DNA of 64,000 nucleotides from Candidatus Streptomyces philanthi. Its GTDB lineage: Bacteria > Actinomycetota > Actinomycetes > Streptomycetales > Streptomycetaceae. The stretch spans positions 3,906,001 to 3,970,000 of the forward strand of contig CP073042.1 of assembly GCA_018114805.1 (NCBI GenBank). Reading direction: 5' to 3'. The notes below the pieces were generated by a model. It was not told where the DNA came from, did no database searches, and worked only from the letters and a program-made list of their open reading frames with translations. Below, piece by piece: positions 8,739 to 18,870 of this stretch. Position 1 is the first letter of the stretch; each line of letters opens with the position of its first letter. Position numbers and translations under genes: made by a program.

Positions 8739-9569
8739 ATGGGCATTCCCGTCCCCTCCACCGCCGCGGGCCGTGACGGCCTCGCGGCGCTGCTCGCACG
8801 GCCCGAACGCGCCGTGATCGCTCTCGACTTCGACGGCACCCTCGCCGAGATCGTGCCCGACCCGGAGCAGGCCCGGGCCCACCCCGCGGCCGTGCCGGCA
8901 CTGGCCGCACTCGCCCCGCTGGTTGGCACGGTCCTCGTGCTCACCGGCCGGCCGGCCGAGGTCGCGGTGGGCTACGGCGGCTTCGCCGGCGTGCCCGGCC
9001 TCGAACACTTGGTCGTGCTCGGCCACTACGGCGCCGAGCGCTGGGACGCCGTCACCGGCAACCTGCGCGCCCCTGAGCCGCACCCGGGCGTGGCCGCCGC
9101 ACAGGGCGAGCTGGCCGAGGTGTTCGCCTGGGCCGGCGCGGCCGACGGTACCTGGGTCGAGGACAAGGGCCGCGCCATCGCCGTGCACACCCGCCGGGCC
9201 GCCGACCCGCAGGCCGCGTTCGAGGCGCTGCGCGCCCCGCTCGCCGCGCTCGCCGACCGGCACGGCCTGATCGTCGAACCTGGCCGACTGGTCCTGGAGC
9301 TGCGCCCGCCCGGCATGGACAAGGGCGTCGCGCTTGAGGAGTTCGTACGGGAGGTGGACGCGGAGGCCGTGTTGTACGCGGGGGACGATCTCGGCGACAT
9401 CGCGGCCTTCGAGGCGGTGGAACGGCGCAGGTCGAAGGGGCTGCCGGGGCTGCTCGTCGGCAGCGGGAGCGCCGAGGTCGCCGCGCTGGCCGAGCGGGCC
9501 GACCTGGTCGTGGACGGCCCGCGTCGCGTGGTCGACCTGCTCTCGTCCCTGGCGCACGAGCTGCGCTGA
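8739..9569 (+). CDS. otsB: trehalose-6-phosphate phosphatase
   Basis: This 276-residue HAD-superfamily enzyme converts trehalose-6-phosphate to trehalose. Motif I is ALDFDGTLAEIVPDP (nucleophile and acid/base Asp), motif II is VLTGRP, and the magnesium-binding motif is YAGDDLGDIAAF. EDKGRAIAVHTRR is typical of OtsB. ATG 8739 is chosen because the family N terminus begins there; the upstream in-frame sequence is basic low-complexity. It converges with otsA, with a strong hairpin between them. Confidence 0.93.
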   Translation: MGIPVPSTAAGRDGLAALLARPERAVIALDFDGTLAEIVPDPEQARAHPAAVPALAALAPLVGTVLVLTGRPAEVAVGYGGFAGVPGLEHLVVLGHYGAERWDAVTGNLRAPEPHPGVAAAQGELAEVFAWAGAADGTWVEDKGRAIAVHTRRAADPQAAFEALRAPLAALADRHGLIVEPGRLVLELRPPGMDKGVALEEFVREVDAEAVLYAGDDLGDIAAFEAVERRRSKGLPGLLVGSGSAEVAALAERADLVVDGPRRVVDLLSSLAHELR

Positions 9570-9584
9570 GCGCGCTCCGAGTGC

Positions 9585-9618
9585 GTTGAGCCGCCCCTGG
9601 GGTCGGGGGCGGCTCAAC
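9585..9618. terminator. bidirectional terminator between otsB and otsA
   Basis: There is a perfect 13-bp stem, GTTGAGCCGCCCC (9585-9597) with its complement at 9606-9618, and an 8-base loop. It lies between the convergent ends of otsB and otsA and can serve both. Confidence 0.85.
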
Positions 9619-9670
9619 GGTGTCCGGTCGCGGCGGGCGGTGGGCCGGTGACCTGTCGTGGGACGGCGCG

Positions 9671-11362
9671 CTACGCCGCGCCCAGCGCGCGCAGTTCGGC
9701 CAGGAACCACTGCTGGGGCGGCAGCGCCGTGGCCGCCGCGGCCAGCCGCTTGGTCCGCTCGGCGCGCTCGCCCGGGTCCATTGTCAGTGCCTCGTGCAGC
9801 GCGTCGGCTGTCGCCCGCACGTCGTACGGGTTGACGGTCAGCGCGGCGTCGCCCAGCTCGGCCTGCGCCCCCGCCTCGCGCGAGAGCACCAGCGCGCAGC
9901 CCGCGTCCGAGACCACCGGGACCTCCTTGGCGACCAGGTTCATGCCGTCCCTGATCGGGTTCACCAGGGCCACGTCGGCGATCCGGTACGCGGCGAGCGA
10001 GCGCGCGAAGTCGTCCTTGACGTGCAGCACCACCGGCCGCCAACCCGGCGTCCCGAACTCCTCGTTGATCGCGTCCGCGACCCGCCGCACCTCCTGCGTG
10101 TACTCCCGGTACACCGCCAGATCCTGCCGCGACGGGTAGGCGAAGGCGACGTGCACGACCCGTTCCCGCCATTCGGGACGGTCGGCGAGCAACCGCCGGT
10201 AGGCGAGCAGGCCGCGCACGATGTTCTTGGACAGCTCCGTGCGGTCCACCCGGACGATGACCTTCCGGCCGCCGCCCGCGTCCTGTGCCGACTCACCCGC
10301 CCCGCCGTCGGCGTCGCGGCCCTCGACCTGCGCGCGCAGCGCGGTGCGGCGCTCCACCACGTCGGCCGCGCGCGAACGCTCGCGCAGGAACTCCGCGTCC
10401 GCGCCCAGGCCGTGCACCCCGAGGTGGGCCGTGCGCCCGTCGAGTTCGACCGTCAGCTCGCCCGATGCCGCGTCCCGCTCGACGCGCGCGCCGAGCACCC
10501 GGGCGCAGCAGTCCGCGAACGCCTCGGCCCAGCGCTCGGTCAGGAACCCGGCCCGGTCGCCGCCGAGGATGCCGCGCAACACGGCGTTGGCGACGTCGTC
10601 CGGCAGCATCCGGAAGTAGTCCGGCGGCGCCCACGGCGTGTGCGAGAAGTGCCCGATGCGCAGGTCGGGGCGGCGCTCGCGGAGCAGCGCGGGAACCAGC
10701 GAGAGGTGGTAGTCCTGCACCAGGACGGCCGCCCCCGGCGCGGCCTCGCGCGCGAGCGCGTCCGCGAAGGCGGCGTTGTACGCCTCGTACGCCTTCCACT
10801 CGCGCTGGAACTCCGCGTCGAAGGCCGGCTCCAGCGGGGTCTGGTACAGCAGGTGGTGGACGAACCAGAGCACCGAGTTGGCGATGCCGTTGTACGCCGC
10901 GGCGAAGACCTCGGGCGCGATGTCCAGCATCCGCACCCGCTGCCCGCCGGTGTCGCCGGTGTCGAGCAGCGCCCCTGCCGAGCCGCCGGCTCCCGTCGGG
11001 CCGTCGGCCCCGGGGGCGCGGGCCGCGGCCTGGCGCACCGCCTCCCGGTCGCCGTCGCCGAGCGCGGCGCATACCCACACCGCCCGGGCGTCGGCGCCGA
11101 TCGCGGAGAGGCCCGAGACCAGTCCGCCGCCGCCGCGCTTGGCGGTCAGCGCGGGCGGCTCAGCCGATTCAGCGGGCTCAGCCGGTTCGGCGGCGCTCGC
11201 GCCGTCGGGCGTTGGTGTTCGCGATGGCGAACGAGGTGGTGGCGATGTCAGGGCGTACGAGACCGGCCCACGGTTCGACGCGACCAGCACCTGGGCACCG
11301 GGCCCGGGGTCGGCGTCGCGCGCGCGTTCGGCGGCGTCCTGCTCGGAGTGCGCGGAGACCAT
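9671..11362 (-). CDS. otsA: trehalose-6-phosphate synthase (GT20)
   Basis: The 563-residue glycosyltransferase joins glucose from UDP- or GDP-glucose to glucose-6-phosphate. It shows VLVASNRGPVSY near the N terminus, the GGGLVSGL donor loop, WFVHHLLYQ, VLVQDYHLSLVP, IGHFSHTPW, VDRTELSKNIVRGL and the NPIRDGMNLVAKE nucleotide-sugar motif. Two Ala/Pro/Glu-rich insertions (residues ~40-65 and around the 'ERRTALRAQVEG' region) make it longer than the ~460-residue E. coli enzyme. With otsB it completes the OtsAB route to trehalose, a stress protectant and spore reserve. Confidence 0.94.
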   Translation of the reverse strand: MVSAHSEQDAAERARDADPGPGAQVLVASNRGPVSYALTSPPPRSPSRTPTPDGASAAEPAEPAESAEPPALTAKRGGGGLVSGLSAIGADARAVWVCAALGDGDREAVRQAAARAPGADGPTGAGGSAGALLDTGDTGGQRVRMLDIAPEVFAAAYNGIANSVLWFVHHLLYQTPLEPAFDAEFQREWKAYEAYNAAFADALAREAAPGAAVLVQDYHLSLVPALLRERRPDLRIGHFSHTPWAPPDYFRMLPDDVANAVLRGILGGDRAGFLTERWAEAFADCCARVLGARVERDAASGELTVELDGRTAHLGVHGLGADAEFLRERSRAADVVERRTALRAQVEGRDADGGAGESAQDAGGGRKVIVRVDRTELSKNIVRGLLAYRRLLADRPEWRERVVHVAFAYPSRQDLAVYREYTQEVRRVADAINEEFGTPGWRPVVLHVKDDFARSLAAYRIADVALVNPIRDGMNLVAKEVPVVSDAGCALVLSREAGAQAELGDAALTVNPYDVRATADALHEALTMDPGERAERTKRLAAAATALPPQQWFLAELRALGAA

Positions 11363-11535
11363 GTGCCGAGCCTAGCCACCACCGGAACCGCTCAAACGTA
11401 CGGACCCGATCCGCCCCACCCGCCCGGCCGGTCGCCCCGCCATCCCCCGGGCCCCGTCCGCCCCGTCCGCCCCGGCTGTCCCGGCTGTCCCGGGTGTCCC
11501 GGGTGGCGCCGCGGGCTTCCCCTCCGCCGGCCCCG

Positions 11536-12513
11536 CTACGCTGCCCAGCGCTCCGCGTACTCCCGGACCTCGATCATCGGCGGGCGTTCCTCGGTGTCCA
11601 CCGGGTGCGTCCGCGGCTCGAATCCGCCGCCGGCGCCGCGCGTGAACTGGGTGAGCCGTGGGCGCGTCAAGTGGCCCCGTTTGAGACGGAGCTGGGCCGT
11701 GCGGTAGATCGCCGCCGCCATCCGGCCGAGGGCCTGGCCGTCCTGGTGGCGGTGGCGGCGTACGCCCACGTCCACCTGGCCGAGCGCGTCGAGCCCGACC
11801 GTGTGCAGCGCGTCCACGAGCAGGCCCAGCTCCACGCCGTAGCCGACCGGGAACGGCAGCCGCTCGAGCAGCGAACGGCGCGCCGCGTACTCGCCGCCGA
11901 GCGGCTGCACGAACCCCGCGAGCTGCGGCCAGTGCAGGTTCAGCAGCGGCCGGGCCACCAGCTCGGTCACCCGGCCGCCCTGTCCGACGGGCCCGGCGCC
12001 GGCCTCGGCCCCGCGCGCCGCCGGTTCGAGCGGCCGGTCGTACATGGCCTTCACGAACTGCATCTCCGGGTCGGTGAGCAGCGGGCCGACGATCCCGGAG
12101 ACGAAGGTGGCGGAGAAGTCGCGCAGGTCGGCGTCGACGAAGCAGACGATGTCGCCGCTGGTCGCGAGTAGCGAACGCCACAGCACCTCGCCCTTGCCCG
12201 GTACCGTCGGCACCCGGGGCAGCAGGCTGTCCCGGTGCACCACGCGCGCGCCGGCCGCGCGCGCGACCTCGGCGGTGCCGTCCGTCGCGCCGGAGTCGAG
12301 CACCACCAGTTCGTCCACCAGCGGGACCGCCCGCATCAGGTCGCGCCGGATCGCGTCGACGATCGCCCCGACCGTTGCCTCCTCGTTCAGCGCGGGCAGC
12401 ACCACGCTGATGCTGCTGCCACCGGCCCGTTTCGCCGCGAGGAGCAGGTCGAGCGGACGGTCGGCAGCGGACCAGGACCGGCGACTGAGCCAGCGCTCCA
12501 CCTCTTCCAGCAC
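11536..12513 (-). CDS. gpgS: glucosyl-3-phosphoglycerate synthase-like glycosyltransferase (GT81)
   Basis: The 325-residue GT-A enzyme starts VLEEVERWLSRRSW at a GTG with an excellent AAAGGAG site. It shows ISVVLPALNEEATVG, VVLDSGATDGT, PGKGEVLWRSL and the metal-binding DAD motif in CFVDADLRDF, as in GpgS enzymes, which make glucosyl-3-phosphoglycerate for glucosylglycerate or methylglucose polysaccharide. A gap of ~170 bases separates it from otsA, which reads in the same direction. Naming rests on overall motif match; a related GT2-like role is the alternative. Confidence 0.82.
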   Translation of the reverse strand: MLEEVERWLSRRSWSAADRPLDLLLAAKRAGGSSISVVLPALNEEATVGAIVDAIRRDLMRAVPLVDELVVLDSGATDGTAEVARAAGARVVHRDSLLPRVPTVPGKGEVLWRSLLATSGDIVCFVDADLRDFSATFVSGIVGPLLTDPEMQFVKAMYDRPLEPAARGAEAGAGPVGQGGRVTELVARPLLNLHWPQLAGFVQPLGGEYAARRSLLERLPFPVGYGVELGLLVDALHTVGLDALGQVDVGVRRHRHQDGQALGRMAAAIYRTAQLRLKRGHLTRPRLTQFTRGAGGGFEPRTHPVDTEERPPMIEVREYAERWAA

Positions 12514-12688
12514 CTGCGTTACTCCTTTGCGCGCCGAGCGGCGCTCGATGTTACTTTCATCTCGTGGTTTGGACGACCCTCACTCGGGTCCCAGCCTTCG
12601 GTTACAGTCTTGAACAATGCGGATGACCGTCGCATGCCGGGGTCATCACGCCAATAAAGCCTGGCTCCAAGGAGCCGGTGCCATACCG

Positions 12689-12823
12689 CTCATCCAGAGG
12701 GGCAGAGGGACACGGCCCGTTGAAGCCCCGGCAACCCTCCAGTCGGTTTCTCGCACCGCGAGGCTCCCGGCGGGGAAGGTGCCAATTCCGTCTCGTGGCG
12801 AGATGCGTCGCGAGGAAGATGAG
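12689..12823 (+). promoter_or_regulatory. SAM riboswitch (S-box, SAM-I clan) in thrC leader
   Basis: The P1 stem pairs CTCATC (12689-12694) with GATGAG (12818-12823). Between them are the conserved S-box segments CAGAGGGGCAGAGGGA, GGCCCGTTGAAGCC, CCGGCAACC and GGTGCCAATTCC in the right order. Such RNAs bind S-adenosylmethionine. P1 ends about 20 bases before the thrC start and the purine-rich ribosome site (GAGGAGAAAGG) begins inside it, so control of translation initiation by SAM is the likely mode. Confidence 0.9.
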
Positions 12824-12842
12824 GAGAAAGGGCCTCGCCTCC

Positions 12843-14151
12843 ATGGTTGTGCAAGTCACCGAAAGCACCACCGCCCCTGCCACGTCGGACGCGTCCGCCG
12901 CGCCCGTGGACCTCGGCCCGGCCGCCGCGCTCTCCTGTCGCGAGTGCGGCGAGCGCTTCGACCTCGGCCCGATCTCCGCCTGTGCGCTGTGTTTCGGCCC
13001 CCTTGAGGTGGCACGACCTGCCGACCGGCGACCCGCAGGGGCTGCGCGAGCGCATCGAGGCCGGCCCGAACAGCATCTGGCGGTACGCACCGCTGCTGCC
13101 GGTGCCCGCCGACGTCGCGTCCAAGCCCAACCTGAACCCGGGCCTGACCCCGCTGGTCAAGGCCCACCGACTGGCCGGCGAGCTGGGCGTCACCGGCGGG
13201 CTGTACGTCAAGGACGACTCGGGCAACCCGACCCACTCCTTCAAGGACCGGGTCGTAGCCATCGCCGTCGAGGCCGCGCGCGCCTTCGGCTTCACCACCC
13301 TCTCCTGCTCCTCGACCGGTAACCTGGCCGGCGCGGTCGGCGCCGCCGCCCGTGCGGGCTTTCGTTCCTGCGTGTTCATCCCGCACGACCTGGAGGCCGG
13401 CAAGGTCGTCATGGCCGCGGTCTACGGCGGCGAACTGGTCGCCGTCGAGGGCACGTACGACGACGTCAACCGGTTCTGCAGCGAACTGATCGGCGACTCG
13501 CTCGGCGAGGGCTGGGGCTTCGTCAACGTCAACCTGCGCCCGTACTACGGCGAGGGCTCCAAGACGCTGGCGTACGAGATCTGCGAGCAGCTCGGCTGGG
13601 AGATCCCGGACCAGATCGTCATCCCGATCGCCTCCGGATCGCAGCTCACCAAGATCGACAAGGGGCTCAAGGAGCTGATCAAGCTCGGTCTGGTCGAGGA
13701 CAAGCCGTGCAAGATCTTCGGCGCGCAGGCCGAGGGCTGCTCGCCGGTCTCCCGGGCCTTCAAGGACGGGCACGACGTGGTGCGCCCGGTCAAGCCCAAC
13801 ACCATCGCCAAGTCGCTGGCCATCGGGAACCCGGCCGACGGCCCGTACGTGCTGGACATCGCCCGGCGCACCGGGGGAGCGGTCGAGGACGTGACCGACG
13901 AGCAGGTGGTGGACGCCATCAAGCTGCTCGCGCGCACCGAGGGCATCTTCGCGGAGACCGCGGGCGGCGTGACCGTCGGCGTCACCAAGAAGCTCATCGA
14001 GACCGGCCAGCTCGACCCGGCCCGCACCACCGTCGTCCTCAACACCGGCGACGGGCTCAAGACGCTGGACGCCGTCGCGCCCACCACCGGGCCCACCGCG
14101 ACGATCAAGCCGAGCCTCGACGCGTTCCGCGCGGCGGGTCTGGCGGGCTGA
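12843..14151 (+). CDS. thrC: threonine synthase, frame disrupted near N terminus
   Basis: This PLP enzyme converts O-phosphohomoserine to threonine. The N terminus (MVVQVTESTTAPA, then LSCRECGERFDLGP with paired cysteines) is in one frame to about base 13010. The rest (DLPTGDPQGLRERIEAGPNS through the PLP-lysine motif NPTHSFKDRV, SSTGNLAGAV, and the C terminus) is in another. Two bases appear to be missing near 13012, in the sequence for LEVA(Y)DLPTGD. Everything else is of normal length and conserved, which argues for a sequencing slip or a very recent mutation in an otherwise essential biosynthetic gene. The leader carries a SAM riboswitch; the sulfur-carrier gene follows. Confidence 0.9.
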
Positions 14152-14238
14152 CGCCCGCGGCGCCGGCCACCCACTCGGCCGGCGCCCCGTCCGCCGCGAT
14201 CAGCAAGCTTTCCGTTCTCCCACGAAGGTGGCCCCCTC

Positions 14239-14514
14239 ATGAGCGTCAACGTTCGCATTCCGACCATCCTGCGCACTTACACCGGCGGCAAGGCCGAGGT
14301 GCCCGCCGAGGGCGCGACCCTCGGCGATGTGCTGGCGGACCTGGAGAAGAACCACCAGGGCATCGCCGCCCGGGTGCTCGACGACCAGGGCAAGCTGCGC
14401 CGCTTCGTGAACGTGTACGTCAACGACGACGACGTCCGCTTCGACCAGGGTCTTCAGACGGCGACCCCAGACGGCGCCGGCATTTCCATCATTCCCGCCG
14501 TCGCCGGCGGCTGA
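14239..14514 (+). CDS. MoaD/ThiS-family sulfur-carrier protein (CysO-like)
   Basis: This 91-residue ubiquitin-like protein begins MSVNVRIPTILRTYTGG and ends in the diagnostic Gly-Gly (IIPAVAGG) that is adenylated and thiocarboxylated to carry sulfide. RFVNVYVNDDDVRF is typical of the CysO/MoaD type used in actinobacterial cysteine synthesis with CysM. It lies 87 bases after thrC and is followed by a strong terminator, so the two genes are probably one transcript under the SAM riboswitch. Confidence 0.9.
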   Translation: MSVNVRIPTILRTYTGGKAEVPAEGATLGDVLADLEKNHQGIAARVLDDQGKLRRFVNVYVNDDDVRFDQGLQTATPDGAGISIIPAVAGG

Positions 14515-14543
14515 CCCGCGCATTCCGCGGTGCGAACTGCCCA

Positions 14544-14579
14544 AATTGCCCCGTCCACGAGAAAGTGGACGGGGCAATT
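14544..14579 (+). terminator. intrinsic terminator after the thrC-sulfur carrier operon
   Basis: A perfect 15-bp stem (14544-14558 with 14565-14579) closes a GAGAAA loop. It begins 29 bases after the stop codon of the sulfur-carrier gene. Confidence 0.9.
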
Positions 14580-14958
14580 CCGTGTTTGAAACCGCGATAA
14601 GGTTGAACTGATCTCCCTCCCTCTCTTACGGGCCCGTGCGCGGAACGCGGCAGCGGTCGGTCAAAATGTGCGTGAGGTGTGGACGTGATTTGCCGGGTTC
14701 CTCCCGCCATGTCCAGCCCGACTTAACCGGTAATCACCGGATTTGACCTCGTATGGCCGATGACGCGCGCCCAGAATTCTCGTCCGATTGACCTGTTGCT
14801 CTGGGCATCTGGGCAGATACATTCAGCCGCGGTCGACGCGTTCCGGCGCACGCCCCAGGGGTCCCCTTTCCGCAAGTGAGGGGTTTCTCAGGGGTGAGGT
14901 CTGACCCGGGTCCGCGGAGTGCGGTCCTGCGCAAGGGCCAGCAATAGGGGAGTTAGGA
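14580..14958 (+). other. promoter region and 5' leader of the cold-shock gene
   Basis: There is no gene in this stretch. It is markedly less GC-rich than its surroundings, as expected for a promoter and a long untranslated leader, which cold-shock messages often have. It ends in a good ribosome site (GGGGAGTTAGGA) before the ATG. No specific -35/-10 pair is assigned. Confidence 0.45.
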
Positions 14959-15162
14959 ATGGCTCAGGGCACCGTCAAGTGGTTCAACGCGGAGAAGGGG
15001 TACGGCTTCATCGCGGTCGACGGTGGTGCGGACGTGTTCGTCCACTACAGCGCGATCCAGATGGACGGGTACCGCACCCTCGAGGAAGGCCAGCGGGTCG
15101 AGTTCGAGATCTCGCAGGGCCAGAAGGGGCCGCAGGCGGACATGGTCCGCGTGGCCGGCTGA
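14959..15162 (+). CDS. cold-shock protein (CspA family, 67 residues)
   Basis: This single OB-fold protein, MAQGTVKWFNAEKGYGFIAV, carries the RNP1 (KGYGFI) and RNP2 (VFVHYSAI) nucleic-acid-binding motifs. It acts as an RNA chaperone in the cytoplasm. The length is the usual 67 residues and the ribosome site is strong. It is transcribed alone, between two hairpin terminators. Confidence 0.96.
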   Translation: MAQGTVKWFNAEKGYGFIAVDGGADVFVHYSAIQMDGYRTLEEGQRVEFEISQGQKGPQADMVRVAG

Positions 15163-15186
15163 GCGCCGACCGACTGCAGCGCGAAC

Positions 15187-15223
15187 AAGGGCCCGCACCC
15201 TCGGCAGGGGGGTGCGGGCCCTT
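15187..15223 (+). terminator. terminator after the cold-shock gene
   Basis: A 14-bp perfect stem AAGGGCCCGCACCC (15187-15200) pairs with 15210-15223 around a 9-base loop. It begins 24 bases after the stop codon. Confidence 0.9.
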
Positions 15224-15628
15224 CGCGTGCCCCGCCCGATCGTGGCCGCATGGCACACCCCGGTCGCGGCCCGGGCCGCGCGCGGTGGTGAGCGACTGGC
15301 GCGCCGTTCGGGTCCCGCTCGCGCCCGCGTCCACGGCCGCTGGCGTACGGGCGGGCGGGCCGGCTCGTGTCGGGGGCGCGGCCGCCTCGTGTACGGCTCG
15401 CACACGGCGCACGCCCACCCTGACCCCGCCCCACGCCACCGCGCCGGGCGCCCGCTGACGGCCCGTACGGCCCCCGGCACTCCACCGGCCGCGCCGTCCC
15501 TGGCGGCCCGCCCTTCGTTCCCGCGCGTTGCGACTGCGTACGGTGAACGTGGAGGGGGCGATCACGGGGCCACGGGGCGGACCGTATCCCCGACCACCGC
15601 CCCTCACCGACGCTCCTGCGGAGCGCGC
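15224..15628. other. gene-free GC-rich stretch upstream of the groEL2 control region
   Basis: About 400 bases hold only overlapping Arg/Pro/Ala-rich open frames with no ribosome site and no recognisable domain on either strand. The groEL2 promoter is expected at the right edge, near the CIRCE elements. Confidence 0.4.
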
Positions 15629-15655
15629 CTTGCACTCGGGGGTGCCGAGTGCTAA
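15629..15655 (+). promoter_or_regulatory. CIRCE element 1 (HrcA operator)
   Basis: CTTGCACTC, a 9-base spacer, then GAGTGCTAA matches the CIRCE consensus TTAGCACTC-N9-GAGTGCTAA in 16 of 18 arm positions. It lies in the groEL2 leader and should bind the heat-shock repressor HrcA. Confidence 0.93.
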
Positions 15656-15664
15656 TCATTGGTG

Positions 15665-15691
15665 TTAGCACTCTGATGTCGAGAGTGACAG
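15665..15691 (+). promoter_or_regulatory. CIRCE element 2 (HrcA operator)
   Basis: TTAGCACTC, 9 bases, then GAGTGACAG has a perfect left arm and a right arm with GAGTG kept. It begins nine bases after CIRCE element 1, giving a tandem operator before groEL2. Confidence 0.85.
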
Positions 15692-15843
15692 CAGGACCGG
15701 GTCGGTGAGGCCCGCAGGTCGGGTGGGAAGGAACCGCTCGGCAGGCAGGCCGTCCGTCGCGGGCGCCGCGCGCGGTCCTGGAGTATCCACCCTCCCCCAG
15801 CCACTGGCCGGGGGGACCCCCAGTCCTGGGAGGACCACTTCAT

Positions 15844-17469
<1,626 letters not shown>

Positions 17470-17499
17470 TCCGCGTCGCGGATCGGCTGCTCCGACGAA

Positions 17500-17532
17500 C
17501 GAGGGCGGCACCGCCTGCAGGTGCCGCCCTCG
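17500..17532 (+). terminator. terminator after groEL2
   Basis: A 13-bp perfect stem (17500-17512 with 17520-17532) has a 7-base loop. A smaller palindrome (GATCCGCG-TCGCGGATC) lies immediately after the stop codon. Confidence 0.9.
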
Positions 17533-17731
17533 GGCGCGTCCGGGCCCGGTTCGTCCGGGCGGCGTTCCCGGGGCCGGGCCCGGGGCGGCGCGGGCCGTCG
17601 GGCTCCGGCCGGGCGGGTCGCCCGTGCTGGACGGGCTGCCCGGGCTGGACGGGGTGTTCGTGCCGGGCGGGGCGCTCGTGTCGTGCGGGTCGCCCGTGCC
17701 GTGCCGTGCGGGCCTTGCCGTCCCGCCGGTC

Positions 17732-18704
17732 TCAGGCCGCGCGGGCGGCATCGATCGCCGCTCTGAGGTGCCCGTTCGACTCCGTGAGCAGCCGCTCGGC
17801 CGTCGCGGCGTCCACGTCCGCGAGGAGGGTGAGGATGGCGTTCTTCACCTCGCCGCCGGTGGCCGCTAGGGACCTCGCCGCCGGTGGCCGCTAGGGCCGC
17901 CTCGATCTCCCGCTCCGGCGCGCCGGTGGCCAGCGCCACGATGCGGCGCGAGCGGGCGCGCAGCTTCTCGTTCAAGGCCCGCACGTCCACCATCAGGTTC
18001 CCGTACGTCTTGCCGAGCCGGATCATGGTCAGCGTCGAGACCATGTTGAGCACCAGCTTCTGGGCCGTGCCCGCCTTGAGCCGGGTGGAGCCGGTGAGCA
18101 GTTCGGGGCCGACGACGACCTCGATGCCGTGCTCGGCGGCGGCCGCGAGGGCCGAGCCCGCGTTGCAGGCCAGCCCCACTGTCAGGGCGCCGCGCTCGCG
18201 CGCGTACGTCACGGCCCCGACGGCGTACGGCGTGCGCCCCGAAGCGGAGACGCCCACCACGCTGTCGCGGTCGGTCAGCTTCAGCGCGGCCAGGTCGGCG
18301 GCGGACAGCTCGGCACTGTCCTCGGCACCCTCGATCGGGGTCACCAGCGCGTCCGGGCCACCCGCGATGAGGCCGATGACCTGGTCGCGGGCCGCGTTGA
18401 AGGTCGGCGGGCACTCGCTGGCGTCGAGCACCCCGAGCCTGCCCGCGGTGCCTGCGCCCGCGTAGATCAGCCGGCCGCCGTCGGCCATCCGCGCGGCGAT
18501 CGCGTCGATCGCCGCGGCCACCTGCGGAAGCCGCTCGGCGATGGCGGTGGGGACGGCGGCGTCCTCCGCGTTCATCAGACGGGCGATGGCGAGCGTGTTG
18601 AGCCGGTCGACGTCGGCGAGTTCGGGGCGGAACGCCTCGGTCGTCAGGGTGTCGAGCTCGGCGCCGAGCCGGTCGTGCGCTTGGCCCTGGATGCTGGAGT
18701 TCAT
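17732..18704 (-). CDS. murQ: N-acetylmuramic acid 6-phosphate etherase, frame disrupted by a 25-bp tandem duplication
   Basis: MurQ cleaves the lactyl ether of MurNAc-6-P to GlcNAc-6-P and lactate during peptidoglycan recycling. The SIS-domain protein shows LIYAGAGTAGRLGVLDASECPPTF, VGVSASGRTPYAVGAV and GSTRLKAGTAQKLVLNM. At residue ~280 the message for AATGGEV is repeated with a 25-base period (17846-17894), which shifts the frame. Removing one copy restores the normal tail (EVKNAILTLLADVDAATAER, then LLTESNGHLRAAID) ending at 17732. Uncorrected, the frame runs on antisense to groEL2. Its product feeds NagA; the RpiR-type regulator is next to it. Confidence 0.9.
17846..17894. repeat. 25-bp-period tandem duplication inside murQ
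   Basis: Two identical 24-base copies (17846-17869 and 17871-17894) are separated by one G. Since 25 is not a multiple of three, the duplication causes the murQ frameshift. Replication slippage is the natural cause; an assembly artefact is the alternative. Confidence 0.9.
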
Positions 18705-18870
18705 GCGACGGGGGCTCTTTCTCGGTACGGATGAGGGAGGTTCGCAGGAGAGAGCTGGTACGGCTGGGTACGGCTGTTACGCGTCCGGGTTCGGGGTTCG
18801 CGGACCCGGGTGCGGGCGCGCCGCGCGGGCGGGGTGTCGCGGTCGGCGTGCGGGAGGCGGCGGACGGAGC

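Noticed and set aside
11462..11515. CCGTCCGCCCCGG / GTCCCGGGT tandem pattern as a repeat element
   Set aside because: Short, imperfect and confined to a GC-rich spacer; no evidence of a mobile or regulatory element.
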